Positions 53,207 through 61,519 of a stretch of DNA of 64,000 nt are shown in pieces. The position numbers were made by a program, and so were the translations under genes. Positions within the stretch are counted from its first letter, which is position 1. Every line of letters starts with the position of its first letter. Origin of the DNA: Microbacterium sp. MYb62 (lineage in GTDB: Bacteria; Actinomycetota; Actinomycetes; Actinomycetales; Microbacteriaceae); assembly GCF_002979475.1 (NCBI RefSeq), contig NZ_PCOY01000003.1, positions 124,001-188,000 on the forward strand, given 5' to 3'. A model generated the notes under the pieces. It had not been told where the DNA came from and did no database searches. It saw nothing but the letters and a program-made list of their open reading frames with translations.

Positions 53207-53521
53207 TCAGGAACCCATCATCGAGCCGAGGCCCGAGATGGTCTGCTGGTGCGCTTCTTCGGTCGCGGCCTGGTCGCGCTCGGTGCCGGCGAGGGCATCT
53301 TCGAGCGTCACGAGAACCTCGTTGAGCTGACGAGCCTGCTCGTCCCAACGCGACATCAGCGTGGTGAACGACACGGCAGCCGCACCCGTCCAGAATCCAC
53401 GCAGCTGCTCGATCTCACCGCGGACCTTCTTGGTCTGCTGGTCGATCCCGGACTTGGTCTCCCGCACCGCCTGGGCTCCGCGACGCAGAGCCCCTTCTTC
53501 TGCGGAGATGACATCAGCCAT
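53207..53521 (-). CDS. WXG100-family protein (EsxB/CFP-10-like)
   Basis: 104 residues. Turn RGFWTGAAAVSFTTLMSRW with W-T-G, and a C-terminal helix-tail (EEAHQQTISGLGSMMGS). The first gene after the promoter region at 53.6 kb, with GGAGGGAG before the ATG. It lies 32 bp from the EsxA-like gene, as in typical esxB-esxA pairs. Confidence 0.92.
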   Translation of the reverse strand: MADVISAEEGALRRGAQAVRETKSGIDQQTKKVRGEIEQLRGFWTGAAAVSFTTLMSRWDEQARQLNEVLVTLEDALAGTERDQAATEEAHQQTISGLGSMMGS

Positions 53522-53583
53522 TACTCACTCCCTCCGGTCCACTAAGGACACACGTGCGGGGGAGCGCATCCCTGATCTGGGAC

Positions 53584-53701
53584 GACTTCGAAACAACCCC
53601 CCACGAATCTGTTTCAGGAGACAGGCTAGAACAGATCGGAGCGAATCACCACAATCGAAGACGCATCCGCATGGAGATTTGTGCCTTCGATGGAGAAATC
53701 G
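53584..53701 (-). promoter_or_regulatory. Promoter region of the esxB-esxA unit, duplicated at 55.7 kb
   Basis: Reading leftward, TGGTGA and TAGCCT (about 53627-53622) are 17 bp apart. Between them lies GATTCGCTCCGATCT (53647-53633), conserved before all three leftward units. The 34-bp block at 53584-53617 recurs exactly at 55700-55733, and TTCGATGGAGAAATCG (53686-53701) recurs at 57361-57376. The rest of 53522-53783 shows no gene. Confidence 0.6.
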
Positions 53702-53783
53702 GGGCGATCGAACGCTGTGGTGTGTGCGGTGTCTCTGCAGGAGCACCCCCCGCGCTCGATGCCGCGCCCGCCGAGCACAACAT

Positions 53784-54263
53784 TCAGGGCTCGGGAGTGG
53801 GCACGGTGATGGCACCTTCACAGGTGATCGAGCCCGACAGTGTCGCCGGATACCGCTCGGCGTCATCGGCCGTGACGTTCACATCGTCACCAGGCGCCCA
53901 TCCCTCGACGACGGACACCTCACCCTCGGACTCTCCGACGGTGAGCACGGCGTCAGATGCCGAGAGATCGAGTTCGGCCGCTTCGAAGAGCACCAGACCC
54001 TCATCGCTTCCGGCACCGACGGAGCCGCGATGGTCGCCGTCGAGCCGGATAGAGAATCGCCCTTGCGGATCATTCGAGATCGCCAGCCCGTGCACACTGT
54101 CCGCATCGCAGGTGATCTGGTCGGGCGTGAGCGTCAGTGTCCGCTCTTCGCCGTCCACCGCATAAGTCACGGTGAGTGCCGTCGCAGCTCCGGGAGCGCA
54201 CCCGGCAAGCATCAGGACCATCAGCGCTGTGGCGAGGAAGACCGCCGTCGTCCGCCGCGTCAC
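53784..54263 (-). CDS. ESX-linked lipoprotein
   Basis: 159 residues from GTG 54263, in a GTGA overlap with mycosin copy 2. Lipobox VLMLAGCAPG. The mature domain is beta-rich (ALTVTYAVDGEERTLTLTPD; GEVSVVEGWAPGDDVNVTAD) with two Cys (ITCDAD, ITCEGA) that could form a disulfide. No named family recognised. Confidence 0.72.
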   Translation of the reverse strand: MTRRTTAVFLATALMVLMLAGCAPGAATALTVTYAVDGEERTLTLTPDQITCDADSVHGLAISNDPQGRFSIRLDGDHRGSVGAGSDEGLVLFEAAELDLSASDAVLTVGESEGEVSVVEGWAPGDDVNVTADDAERYPATLSGSITCEGAITVPTPEP

Positions 54264-55570
54264 CGTAGTGAACGCCGCGGCAGGACGATCGCGAGGATGA
54301 TGCCGCCGATGATCAGCAGCACGAGAACGATCCCGCCGCCGATGAGCCACGGCACCATCGCGGAAGCCCCGGTCGGCGGCTCGGCCGCACCGGGTTCGGC
54401 GGTCGGGCTCGCCGTCGCGTCGCCCTCACCGAGCGCCGCCTTGGCCTCATCCACCATCCACTGAGACGGCGAGGCGTTGGGATCGTCGGCATCGAAGATC
54501 GGATTGACATCGGGATACTTGGTCGGGTCGACAGCCAGCATGCCCGTGAGAGACGCCGCCCCATACCCGGCAGCGTCATCCCACGTCGGTTCGTGCTCGC
54601 CTTTCGTGCCCGTGTTGTGGATCAGGCTCTGGATCAGCTGCCCCGCCGTCGCCTCCGGGTACTTCTGCTTCACCACAGCGAGCATCCCCGCCACGATCGG
54701 CGTCGCAAACGACGTCCCCGACCCGAGCTCCTGCGCATCCCACGAATCCGACGTGCCCTGCAACAACAAGCGAATCCCCGGTCCCGCCGTCACCACGTAG
54801 TCGCTCACGTTCGGCTTCCCGTACTGCCCGTTCTGGATCTTGCCGTCCTCGCCGAAGGCCTGCACAGCCACTACACCGTTCAATGCGGCCGGCAGCACCT
54901 CGATCCCATCGTCGTTCGCCATGCCGGCGACCACCACCACGTCATTCGCGTACGCCTCCGCAACGCCCTTGGACACGTCGGTGCCTCCAGCGCTGGAAAT
55001 GGAGATGATGTCCGCGCCATCCGCCACGGCATCCGAGATCGCGTGGTCGAGGCCGAACCGACCATCCTCGGCGAGCTTGGTGCCGTCCTCCTGCAAGCAC
55101 TCGGCATCCACGCCCTCATCATCGACGACCCCGTCCAGCACGCCACCGGAGTTGTAGAACAGCAGCTCCACGCCGGGGGCCACCCCCTTCACCGGAGCGC
55201 CCCCGGGCGGAGCCTCGCCCGTGCCCACGATCATCGACACGACATTCGTGGCATGGGACGCCGCCACATAGTCGGTCGACACCGTCGGATACGGAGAGCC
55301 AGAAGCATCGAAGCAATACGACGGCTCCCGCACCGTCACATCGGCCCCACGGAGACCGATCACATCAGGATTGATCTGACTGTCGATCACCGCCACTTTC
55401 ACGCCCGACCCGTCGAAACCCGCATCATGCGCAGCCTGGATGTTGCCCCGGTCGAACCACCACAGCCCAGACTCCGCTGTGCCGGCAACAGCCGCCGACG
55501 GCACAACAGCAACCACCGCCACCACCACGGCCCCCAGCGACGCCGCGAACAGACTCGACCCGCGCGCCAT
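54260..55570 (-). CDS. mycP: Mycosin, subtilisin-type T7SS protease (copy 2)
   Basis: 436 residues from ATG 55570, in a TGATG overlap with a short leader frame. Signal peptide, then a catalytic domain almost identical to copy 1: the stretch from AGTAESGLWWFDRGN through VKGVAPGVELLFY is unchanged. The Asp (VAVIDSQIN), His (ASHATNVV) and Ser (GSGTSFATP) are all kept. Differences cluster in the signal and in a loop (YNSGGVLDGVVDDEGVDAEC) and the DDAAGYGAA segment. A C-terminal helix is kept. Both copies look active. Confidence 0.94.
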   Translation of the reverse strand: MARGSSLFAASLGAVVVAVVAVVPSAAVAGTAESGLWWFDRGNIQAAHDAGFDGSGVKVAVIDSQINPDVIGLRGADVTVREPSYCFDASGSPYPTVSTDYVAASHATNVVSMIVGTGEAPPGGAPVKGVAPGVELLFYNSGGVLDGVVDDEGVDAECLQEDGTKLAEDGRFGLDHAISDAVADGADIISISSAGGTDVSKGVAEAYANDVVVVAGMANDDGIEVLPAALNGVVAVQAFGEDGKIQNGQYGKPNVSDYVVTAGPGIRLLLQGTSDSWDAQELGSGTSFATPIVAGMLAVVKQKYPEATAGQLIQSLIHNTGTKGEHEPTWDDAAGYGAASLTGMLAVDPTKYPDVNPIFDADDPNASPSQWMVDEAKAALGEGDATASPTAEPGAAEPPTGASAMVPWLIGGGIVLVLLIIGGIILAIVLPRRSLR

Positions 55571-55641
55571 CAGCTCTCGCCCCGTGAGGAGGCCACGCCC
55601 CGAAGGGCCTCGATCCGCCATCCCGGCACCTCGACCATCAT
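55570..55641 (-). other. 23-codon leader frame coupled to mycosin copy 2
   Basis: ATG 55641 follows the same GGACCGGAGGGAG ribosome site as the EsxB-like gene at 53521. The frame reads MMVEVPGWRIEALRGVAS and stops in TGATG with the mycosin start. Same promoter block and ribosome site suggest it is the 5' stump of a deleted WXG gene, kept as a coupling leader. Confidence 0.5.
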
Positions 55642-55699
55642 CCGCTCCCTCCGGTCCGCATGCGGACGCACGTGCAGGGAGCAAATCCCGGAACGGGAT

Positions 55700-55763
55700 G
55701 ACTTCGAAACAACCCCCCACGAATCTGTTTCAGCATGCAGGCTAAGCCAGATCGGGGCGAATC
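55700..55763 (-). promoter_or_regulatory. Promoter region of the mycosin copy 2 unit
   Basis: Contains the 34-bp block (55700-55733) shared exactly with the esxB promoter and GATTCGCCCCGATCT (55763-55749). Leftward TGGCGA and TAGCCT are 17 bp apart. The rest of 55642-55853 shows no gene. Confidence 0.6.
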
Positions 55764-55853
55764 GCCAGAATGCTGTCACCGGCACCTCAGTCGAGTTCGA
55801 CGAGCCGCAATCGTCGACCGCTCAAAAATGGCGCGCCTACGGGCAGGGGGTAC

Positions 55854-56246
55854 TCAGAAGCCGTGCTCGCCGACAAAGTCCGCGAAACCCCCATCGGGAG
55901 AATCGCCCCCAGAGAACATCGGCACTTCGAGAACGAAACTGTCCGTGAATCCATCGCTGCCGGGTACCGTGACATCGATCGGATACCTGCCCCCGAAAGC
56001 GAGCACGCGCGGTGTCCCACCTGTCGCGGAGGGGTCGTCTACGGCAGCACGAATCGCCGCACTCACGTCCACGCCATTGATGCGATAGACCGTGTCCTCA
56101 GGCAGCAGTTCGGCACCGGCGATGTCGGCCCCAACCGTCTCCGGGGAAAGCCGAATGAGCCAGTGCTCGGGAACAGTCCCCTGTTTCGGAAGGCGGACGA
56201 GCTCGATGGTCTCTTCACGCGTGGCCTCACCAACGAGATAGCTCAC
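55854..56246 (-). CDS. ESX-linked hypothetical protein
   Basis: 130 residues from GTG 56246, in a GTGA overlap with the lipoprotein gene. No signal peptide or helix. Mixed alpha/beta sequence (REETIELVRLPKQGTVPEHW, VYRINGVDVSAAIRAAVDD, RYPIDVTVPGSDGF). No family recognised. It may be a cytoplasmic partner of the upstream lipoprotein precursor. Confidence 0.6.
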   Translation of the reverse strand: MSYLVGEATREETIELVRLPKQGTVPEHWLIRLSPETVGADIAGAELLPEDTVYRINGVDVSAAIRAAVDDPSATGGTPRVLAFGGRYPIDVTVPGSDGFTDSFVLEVPMFSGGDSPDGGFADFVGEHGF

Positions 56247-57160
56247 CACCAGCTGAAGCTGACGGTGTAGTCGGCTACTGCACGCAGCCCGTCAGCCTTG
56301 GCGAGAGCGATCGGGCCGGCCCGCTCCCACACGACGGACGCCGCATCGAGCGCCGTGGGTGCATCCCGTTTCGCGACCTGATCAGGCATCACCGACGGGC
56401 ATCCATCACCGAACAGACCGCTGCACGAGGCGATCAGTTCATCGAATCGGGCCTGCACCTCGACAGCGACGTCCGTGAGGAAAACGGGATTGAAACGCAT
56501 TGTCCCCATGGACATCTCCGCGCCGGCGGGCGCCACGATGCTCTCCGGCGCGACGACCGGGAACTCCAGTTCGAAGAGCTCCGCCTCGCCTCCGCTGGGG
56601 TCGATCGTTATGATTCGCTGCTCGTCCGTGTACTCGATGTCGTAGATGCCCGGGAGCAGGACGAGACGCTCGTCCTGCTCCAGATCGACCGGGTTCCCGG
56701 CTTCGATGACCAGGCCGCCGGGGTAGCCCTGCCGGCTGAACGCGAGACCGGAATTCGTCCAGACGATCTTCGCCTCGCCATCGAACGTCTTCGTCCTCAA
56801 CCTGATCTCACGCGGAGCGGATTCACCGGCGAGGCGATACTCGACATCGACCACTGCTTCCGAGTCCGATCCCCCCACGGAGGTGATACGAGCCTCGACA
56901 GGACGCACGGCTTCCGAATACACGTCGTTGTCGAGCGCGGCCGGGCTCACGTCCTCACGATCGCTGAGAAGCACCCCCGCACCGGCCGCATCTCCCTCGA
57001 TGAGGCGGTCGAAGAATTCCGTGACGACACGCTCCCCAGAGTTGTCATCCGCCGCCCCGAACGAACAGCTCGCAACCGAGAGCGTCAGAAGGACGGCACC
57101 TACAGCTGCTCCCCACTGTGCAGGGCGCCGACGTGATGACCGGGGCAGACGACTCCTCAC
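56243..57160 (-). CDS. Large ESX-linked lipoprotein
   Basis: 305 residues from GTG 57160, in a GTGA overlap with a 34-codon frame; a TTG at 57181 is a weaker choice. Lipobox LTLSVASCSFG. The first 100 residues resemble an NTF2-like (DUF4878-type) fold (VVTEFFDRLIEGDAAGAGVL; AVVDVEYRLAGE). The rest is beta-rich, with two Cys in ASCSGLFGDGCPS. It probably works at the outer face of the ESX complex. Confidence 0.7.
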   Translation of the reverse strand: MRSRLPRSSRRRPAQWGAAVGAVLLTLSVASCSFGAADDNSGERVVTEFFDRLIEGDAAGAGVLLSDREDVSPAALDNDVYSEAVRPVEARITSVGGSDSEAVVDVEYRLAGESAPREIRLRTKTFDGEAKIVWTNSGLAFSRQGYPGGLVIEAGNPVDLEQDERLVLLPGIYDIEYTDEQRIITIDPSGGEAELFELEFPVVAPESIVAPAGAEMSMGTMRFNPVFLTDVAVEVQARFDELIASCSGLFGDGCPSVMPDQVAKRDAPTALDAASVVWERAGPIALAKADGLRAVADYTVSFSWW

Positions 57161-57261
57161 GAGAGACGCGCCACGGGCCAACGGCCGACGTCCGTTGTGT
57201 CGCGCACCTGGGCGATCAGCTGGTCCATCCCGGCCTGCGTGACCATGATCCGCTCTGACAT
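57157..57261 (-). CDS. 34-residue ESX-linked small protein
   Basis: ATG 57261 follows GGGGGG; the peptide begins MSERIMVTQAGMDQLIAQVR and ends in a GTGA overlap with the lipoprotein gene. The N-terminal helix resembles the first helix of WXG100 proteins, without the turn or second helix. It is either a mini-protein or the stump of a WXG gene. Confidence 0.5.
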   Translation of the reverse strand: MSERIMVTQAGMDQLIAQVRDTTDVGRWPVARLS

Positions 57262-57309
57262 GCGAGATCCCCCCTCAAAGACACTCGACAACGCTTGGCC
57301 GGTTAGATC

Positions 57310-57376
57310 AGATCCGCGCGAATCTCAGGAAGGTCGGAGGCCTCGTCGTGCAATCTTCCGTTCGATGGAGAAATCG
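57310..57376 (-). promoter_or_regulatory. Promoter region of the 57.3-kb leftward unit
   Basis: GATTCGCGCGGATCT (57324-57310) and TTCGATGGAGAAATCG (57361-57376) match the other two leftward promoters. The leftward -10 is TAACCG. The 227-bp gap to eccD should also hold a rightward promoter. Confidence 0.55.
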
Positions 57377-57488
57377 ATCCTCTCCGCGGCTACGTGCTGT
57401 CGTGCACCTCAACTAGGGTGAAAGGCGGAATGCGCAGCCACCGGGTCTCCTCCGGTCCGGCTGCACACCATGGAGGGGGCATCGTTCC

Positions 57489-58823
57489 ATGACTCAGAGC
57501 AGCGCAGCGGCAGGTACCGTGCTGCGGCTTTCCGTCGTCAGCGACGACCGACGGCTCGACGTCGGCGTACCGTCGCAGGTTCCGCTCGTCGAGATCATCC
57601 CGGGATTCGCCCGCAGTCTCGGCGTGCTCGACCCGACTCTCACCCACGGCGGATACGCGCTGCAGCGTGCCGACGGCACTCCGCTCGACCCGGCGCGCGG
57701 CGCCGCGGCCCAGGGTGTGCACGACGGCGAGCTGCTGACACTGGTGCGCGGCGGACTCATGCACGAGCCCCGCATCTACGACGACGTCGTCGAAGCCGTC
57801 ATCGATGCCACGGCCGAGCAGCACAGCTCGTGGACGGCCGCCGACAGCTCGCGCACCGCACTCTTCGTCAGCCTCACGTTCCTCTCCCTCTGTGCGCTGC
57901 TCCTCGTGGCCACGCCCCCGACGTCCCTCCTCCCCGCGATCATCGCCGGTGCCGGGGCGGTCGTGCTCAGCGTCGCCGCCGCCGTTCTCATGCGGTTGCG
58001 ACAGCCCGAGGCCGGACACGCGCTCGGACTCGCCGCCGCGGCCTACGGCGGACTCGCCGGCTACCTCGCGGTGCCCCCGCAGAGCATCTGGGGATGGCCC
58101 CTCGCCGCCCTGGGACTCGGACTCGTCATCGTCGGCGGCCTCGGCCTCGCCGTCACGCAGGACAAGCCCGAGATCCACCTCGTCCCCATCGCGCTCGGCG
58201 CGTCGATCGGGATCACGGCCACGGCCGCCGCCGTCTTCGGCAACCCGCTCGCGCCCTACGCCATCATGCTCGCGACCACGGCCCTGCTCGCGAACGGCAT
58301 CCCGTGGCTCGCCCTCAGCTCCACGCGCATCCGCGTGATCTCCCCGCAGAGCGATGCCGAGATGTTCTCCGCGCCCGTGCCGATCGACGCCGACGAGGTC
58401 AAGCGCCGCGCCGCCGCCGGCACCCGCACCCTGATCGCGCTGCGCGCCGCGCTGGGACTCGCCGCGCTGATCGCCACACCGCTGGTCGCCTCGAGCGGCG
58501 TCTTCGGCGCGGTGCTGTGCGTGCTCGCGTTCATCGGCATGATGTTCCAGTCTCGGCAGATCCACGCCCGCCTCGGCGTGCTGGTGCTGATGGCGATCGG
58601 GGCGATCGGCCTGGCCGCGACCGGCGTGACCGTCGCCCTGGCCCTGCCGGATGTGCGCACCTGGATGCTGCTCATCCTGGTCGTCGCGACCGTCATCCTC
58701 GTGGGGCTCACACTGTTGACGCCCAAGGCGCGCCTGCGGCTCACGCGGCTCGGCGACACGGTCGAGATCGTCGCCCTCGCACTGCTGCTGCCACTCGGCG
58801 TCATCACGGCGGGGCTCGTCTGA
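57489..58823 (+). CDS. eccD: EccD, T7SS integral membrane channel protein
   Basis: 444 residues. A ubiquitin-like N-terminal domain at about 10-90 (VLRLSVVSDDRRLDVGVPSQ, GVHDGELLTLVRGG) precedes about eleven helices from residue 130. A cytoplasmic loop at about 295-320 has DADEVKRRAAAGTR, a typical EccD feature. EccD dimers line the inner-membrane complex. First gene of the rightward unit eccD-eccB-mycP. Confidence 0.92.
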   Translation: MTQSSAAAGTVLRLSVVSDDRRLDVGVPSQVPLVEIIPGFARSLGVLDPTLTHGGYALQRADGTPLDPARGAAAQGVHDGELLTLVRGGLMHEPRIYDDVVEAVIDATAEQHSSWTAADSSRTALFVSLTFLSLCALLLVATPPTSLLPAIIAGAGAVVLSVAAAVLMRLRQPEAGHALGLAAAAYGGLAGYLAVPPQSIWGWPLAALGLGLVIVGGLGLAVTQDKPEIHLVPIALGASIGITATAAAVFGNPLAPYAIMLATTALLANGIPWLALSSTRIRVISPQSDAEMFSAPVPIDADEVKRRAAAGTRTLIALRAALGLAALIATPLVASSGVFGAVLCVLAFIGMMFQSRQIHARLGVLVLMAIGAIGLAATGVTVALALPDVRTWMLLILVVATVILVGLTLLTPKARLRLTRLGDTVEIVALALLLPLGVITAGLV

Positions 58824-58826
58824 CCG

Positions 58827-60179
58827 ATGGCGACCAAGAAAGATCTCATCGAGGCCCAGGGCTTCAGCAGACGCCGGCTTCTCTCGGCGTTCACCGGCGG
58901 AGCCCCCGGCGGCAAGGAGCTCGACCCGGCGAAGCCGCTGCGCGCCGTGGTCGCCGGCGTCGCCCTCACCGTCGGCGTCATCCTCGTCGGAGTGTTCTGG
59001 GGCATCATGCAGCCCGGCCTTCCCGGCGACTGGCAGAACAACCGACTGATCATCGCCACCGACACCGGAGCGCGCTACGTCTCCGTCGAGGGCACCCTGT
59101 ACCCCGTCATCAACACGGCCAGCGCCCGCCTGCTGATCCCGGCCGGCGAATTCAAGGTCGTGCGCACCGACCAGTCCGCACTCGACGGCATCCCCGTCGG
59201 AGCTTCGATCGGCATCCTGGGCGCCCCCGACGATCTGCCGGCGCCGAGCGCGCTCATCAACTCGTCGTGGACCGCCTGCATCGACGATTCCTCCGGCACC
59301 GCCGTGTCGCTCTCGAACACCCCGATGGCCGATGCCTCGAACGGCGCCGGCACCGTGGTGCAGCGCGGCGACGATCTGTTCGTGATCGCCGACGGCCTCC
59401 GTCACGCCGTGCCCGCCGACGACGCGAACGCGGTGCTGCGCGCGGTCGGTCTCGGCACCAGCGACGTGTACGAAGTCGACGGACGCTGGCTCAACCTCTT
59501 CGCGTCGGGTGCGGATCTCGAACCGATCCGACTCAACGCCGTCGGAGCGTCAGTGCCCGGCACCGACCTGACGGCGGGCACGATCGTTCACGTGCAGGGC
59601 AGCCCGGCCGACGAGCGGTACGTGGCCCTGGCCACGGGCGAGCTCGCGCGACTCAGCCCGCTCGCCTACCAGCTGTACCTGCTCGGCAGCGGTCAGGAAG
59701 CCGGTGCCGAAGAAGAGGTCTCGCCGGCCGAGGTCGCCAACGTGCCGACCGTGCCCAACGCGGGCGGCGACGACTGGCCCACGCTTCCCCTCACGCCGCT
59801 CGCCGCCGGCCAGACACCCTGCGCCGTCGTGACCGACGACGCTCGCACGGTGCTCGGCGCGACCACCACCGAACTGCCGGAAGAGCGCGCCCGCGTCGAT
59901 GTCGCCGTCGGCGGCGGCGCCCTCGTGCAGGTACGCGGCCCCTCGGACGACGCGGTCGGCATGGCCGTGCTCATCGACGAATCCGGCACGGCGTATGCGA
60001 TCCCCGGCGCCATCGTCGAAGAGGGAGCAGCGGATGCGCCGAGCGACGCCATCGCCCAGCTCGGCTACACCCCCGCCGACGTCGGACGCGTGTCGAACGC
60101 ATGGATCGAGTTCTTCGCCGCAGGACCGGCCCTGACCGCCGAGGCCGCGAGAGAGTCGCCCGGCTCCGGGACGAACTGA
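58827..60179 (+). CDS. eccB: EccB, T7SS membrane-anchored core component
   Basis: 450 residues. The cytoplasmic N-terminus opens MATKKDLIEAQGFSRRRLLS, as in known EccB, with one helix at about 41-60 (VAGVALTVGVILVGVFWG). The extracytoplasmic part has the repeated folds of EccB (LIIATDTGARYVSVEGTLYP; VQRGDDLFVIADGLRHAV) and two Cys (WTACIDDS, TPCAVV). It joins EccC and EccD outside the membrane. Confidence 0.93.
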   Translation: MATKKDLIEAQGFSRRRLLSAFTGGAPGGKELDPAKPLRAVVAGVALTVGVILVGVFWGIMQPGLPGDWQNNRLIIATDTGARYVSVEGTLYPVINTASARLLIPAGEFKVVRTDQSALDGIPVGASIGILGAPDDLPAPSALINSSWTACIDDSSGTAVSLSNTPMADASNGAGTVVQRGDDLFVIADGLRHAVPADDANAVLRAVGLGTSDVYEVDGRWLNLFASGADLEPIRLNAVGASVPGTDLTAGTIVHVQGSPADERYVALATGELARLSPLAYQLYLLGSGQEAGAEEEVSPAEVANVPTVPNAGGDDWPTLPLTPLAAGQTPCAVVTDDARTVLGATTTELPEERARVDVAVGGGALVQVRGPSDDAVGMAVLIDESGTAYAIPGAIVEEGAADAPSDAIAQLGYTPADVGRVSNAWIEFFAAGPALTAEAARESPGSGTN

Positions 60180-61507
60180 TGCGTCGCCGCGCCGCGCTCG
60201 CGACCCTCGTACTGGGCGCTGCCGTCTTCGGCGCACCTGCGTCCGCCCTGGCATCGACGTCGGCGCCCGCGTCCATCGTCTCGGCGGCTACCGGTGCGTG
60301 CGAGCCCGGCAACGTCGTGTTCACGCCGGAGGCTCCTGCCGCACTCGCTGCACTCGGCGCCGAAGACGCGAACCGCCTCGCCACGGGTGTCGGCGTCGTC
60401 GTCGCCGTCGTCGACTCGGGCATCGACGCGGGCAATCCGCACCTCGCCGGCGTCGTGATCGGCGGGGTCAACCTCGTGGGCGACGGAGAGCGCGGCGACG
60501 GCATGAGCGACACGACCGGTCACGGCACGGCCATCGCCGGCCAGATCGCCGCGCAGCCGGTCGCCGGCTCCGGCGTGGTCGGCCTCGCCCCCGATGCGCG
60601 CCTGCTGTCGGTGCGGGTGTTCCGCAGCGATTCGCCGCAGGATATCGACAAGGGCTTCGGCCCCACGTCGCAGCGCATCGCCGACGGCATCCACTGGGCT
60701 GCGGACAACGGCGCCGACATCATCAACGTCTCGATGTCGCAGGCCTCGAACTCCGACGATCTGCGCGCCGCCGTGGAGCATGCCGCTGCCGTCGGTGCGC
60801 TGGTGGTCGCGAGCGGCGGCAACAGAGCATCCGATGCCGAGGCCGAAGACGGACCCCGCTATCCGGCCGCCTACGAGCAGGTACTCGGAGTCAGTGCCGC
60901 CGACGCGAACGGTCTCGCCACCGACACCTCGATCCACGGACCTCAGGTCGGCGTGACGGCCCCTGGCAGCAACGTGCTCACGGCAGCGACCGGCGGGGGC
61001 GACTGCCTCTTCGCGTCCGACGCCCCGGCGTCGAGCTTCGCGACCGGCTATGTGAGCGCGGCAGCCGCCCTGGTCGCCGAGGCACATCCGGAGGATCCCC
61101 CCGCGGGCTGGGCATATCGGCTCACGGCGACGGCTCTGCGGGCCGACGCCGACAACCGCGACGACGTGAACGGGTGGGGCTTCATCCAGCCGTTCGCCGC
61201 CATCCAGCTCCTTCCGGACGAGACCACGCGCGGTCCTGTGAGCCCCTTCTTCGACACCGCCGAGAGCGCGGTGCGACCCCCCGCGGCGACCGTCGATCCC
61301 GACCACGGCGCGTCACCGTTCCTGGTCACTCGCGAAGCCGCGCTGTTCGCGGCGATCACGGGAGCCAGCCTGCTCGGCGTGCTCGGTATCCTCATCGTGC
61401 TGCGACGCCGGAAGGACTCGTCTACCGAGGGCACCGACGACGGCGAACGCGCAGGCGGACTCCTCAACAGACCCGAGCCCGGAGAAGCCTCCGCGCAGTT
61501 CGACTGA
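60179..61507 (+). CDS. mycP: Mycosin, subtilisin-type T7SS protease (copy 3, canonical position)
   Basis: 442 residues, start in a TGATG overlap with eccB. Signal peptide to about residue 26, Asp79 (VVAVVDSGID), His115 (TTGHGTAIAG) and Ser286 (PASSFATG), C-terminal helix (ALFAAITGASLLGVLGILIV). It is only distantly like copies 1 and 2, with a standard subtilisin HGT motif. Its place after eccB is the usual one for mycP. Confidence 0.94.
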   Translation: MRRRAALATLVLGAAVFGAPASALASTSAPASIVSAATGACEPGNVVFTPEAPAALAALGAEDANRLATGVGVVVAVVDSGIDAGNPHLAGVVIGGVNLVGDGERGDGMSDTTGHGTAIAGQIAAQPVAGSGVVGLAPDARLLSVRVFRSDSPQDIDKGFGPTSQRIADGIHWAADNGADIINVSMSQASNSDDLRAAVEHAAAVGALVVASGGNRASDAEAEDGPRYPAAYEQVLGVSAADANGLATDTSIHGPQVGVTAPGSNVLTAATGGGDCLFASDAPASSFATGYVSAAAALVAEAHPEDPPAGWAYRLTATALRADADNRDDVNGWGFIQPFAAIQLLPDETTRGPVSPFFDTAESAVRPPAATVDPDHGASPFLVTREAALFAAITGASLLGVLGILIVLRRRKDSSTEGTDDGERAGGLLNRPEPGEASAQFD

Positions 61508-61519
61508 CCGTCGGGAAGC

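Noticed and set aside
57470..61507. A 1345-codon open frame on the plus strand across eccD, eccB and the third mycosin
   Set aside because: Its first two thirds are Arg/Pro-rich nonsense in the shadow of eccD and eccB; only the last third, from 60179, is the real mycosin frame.
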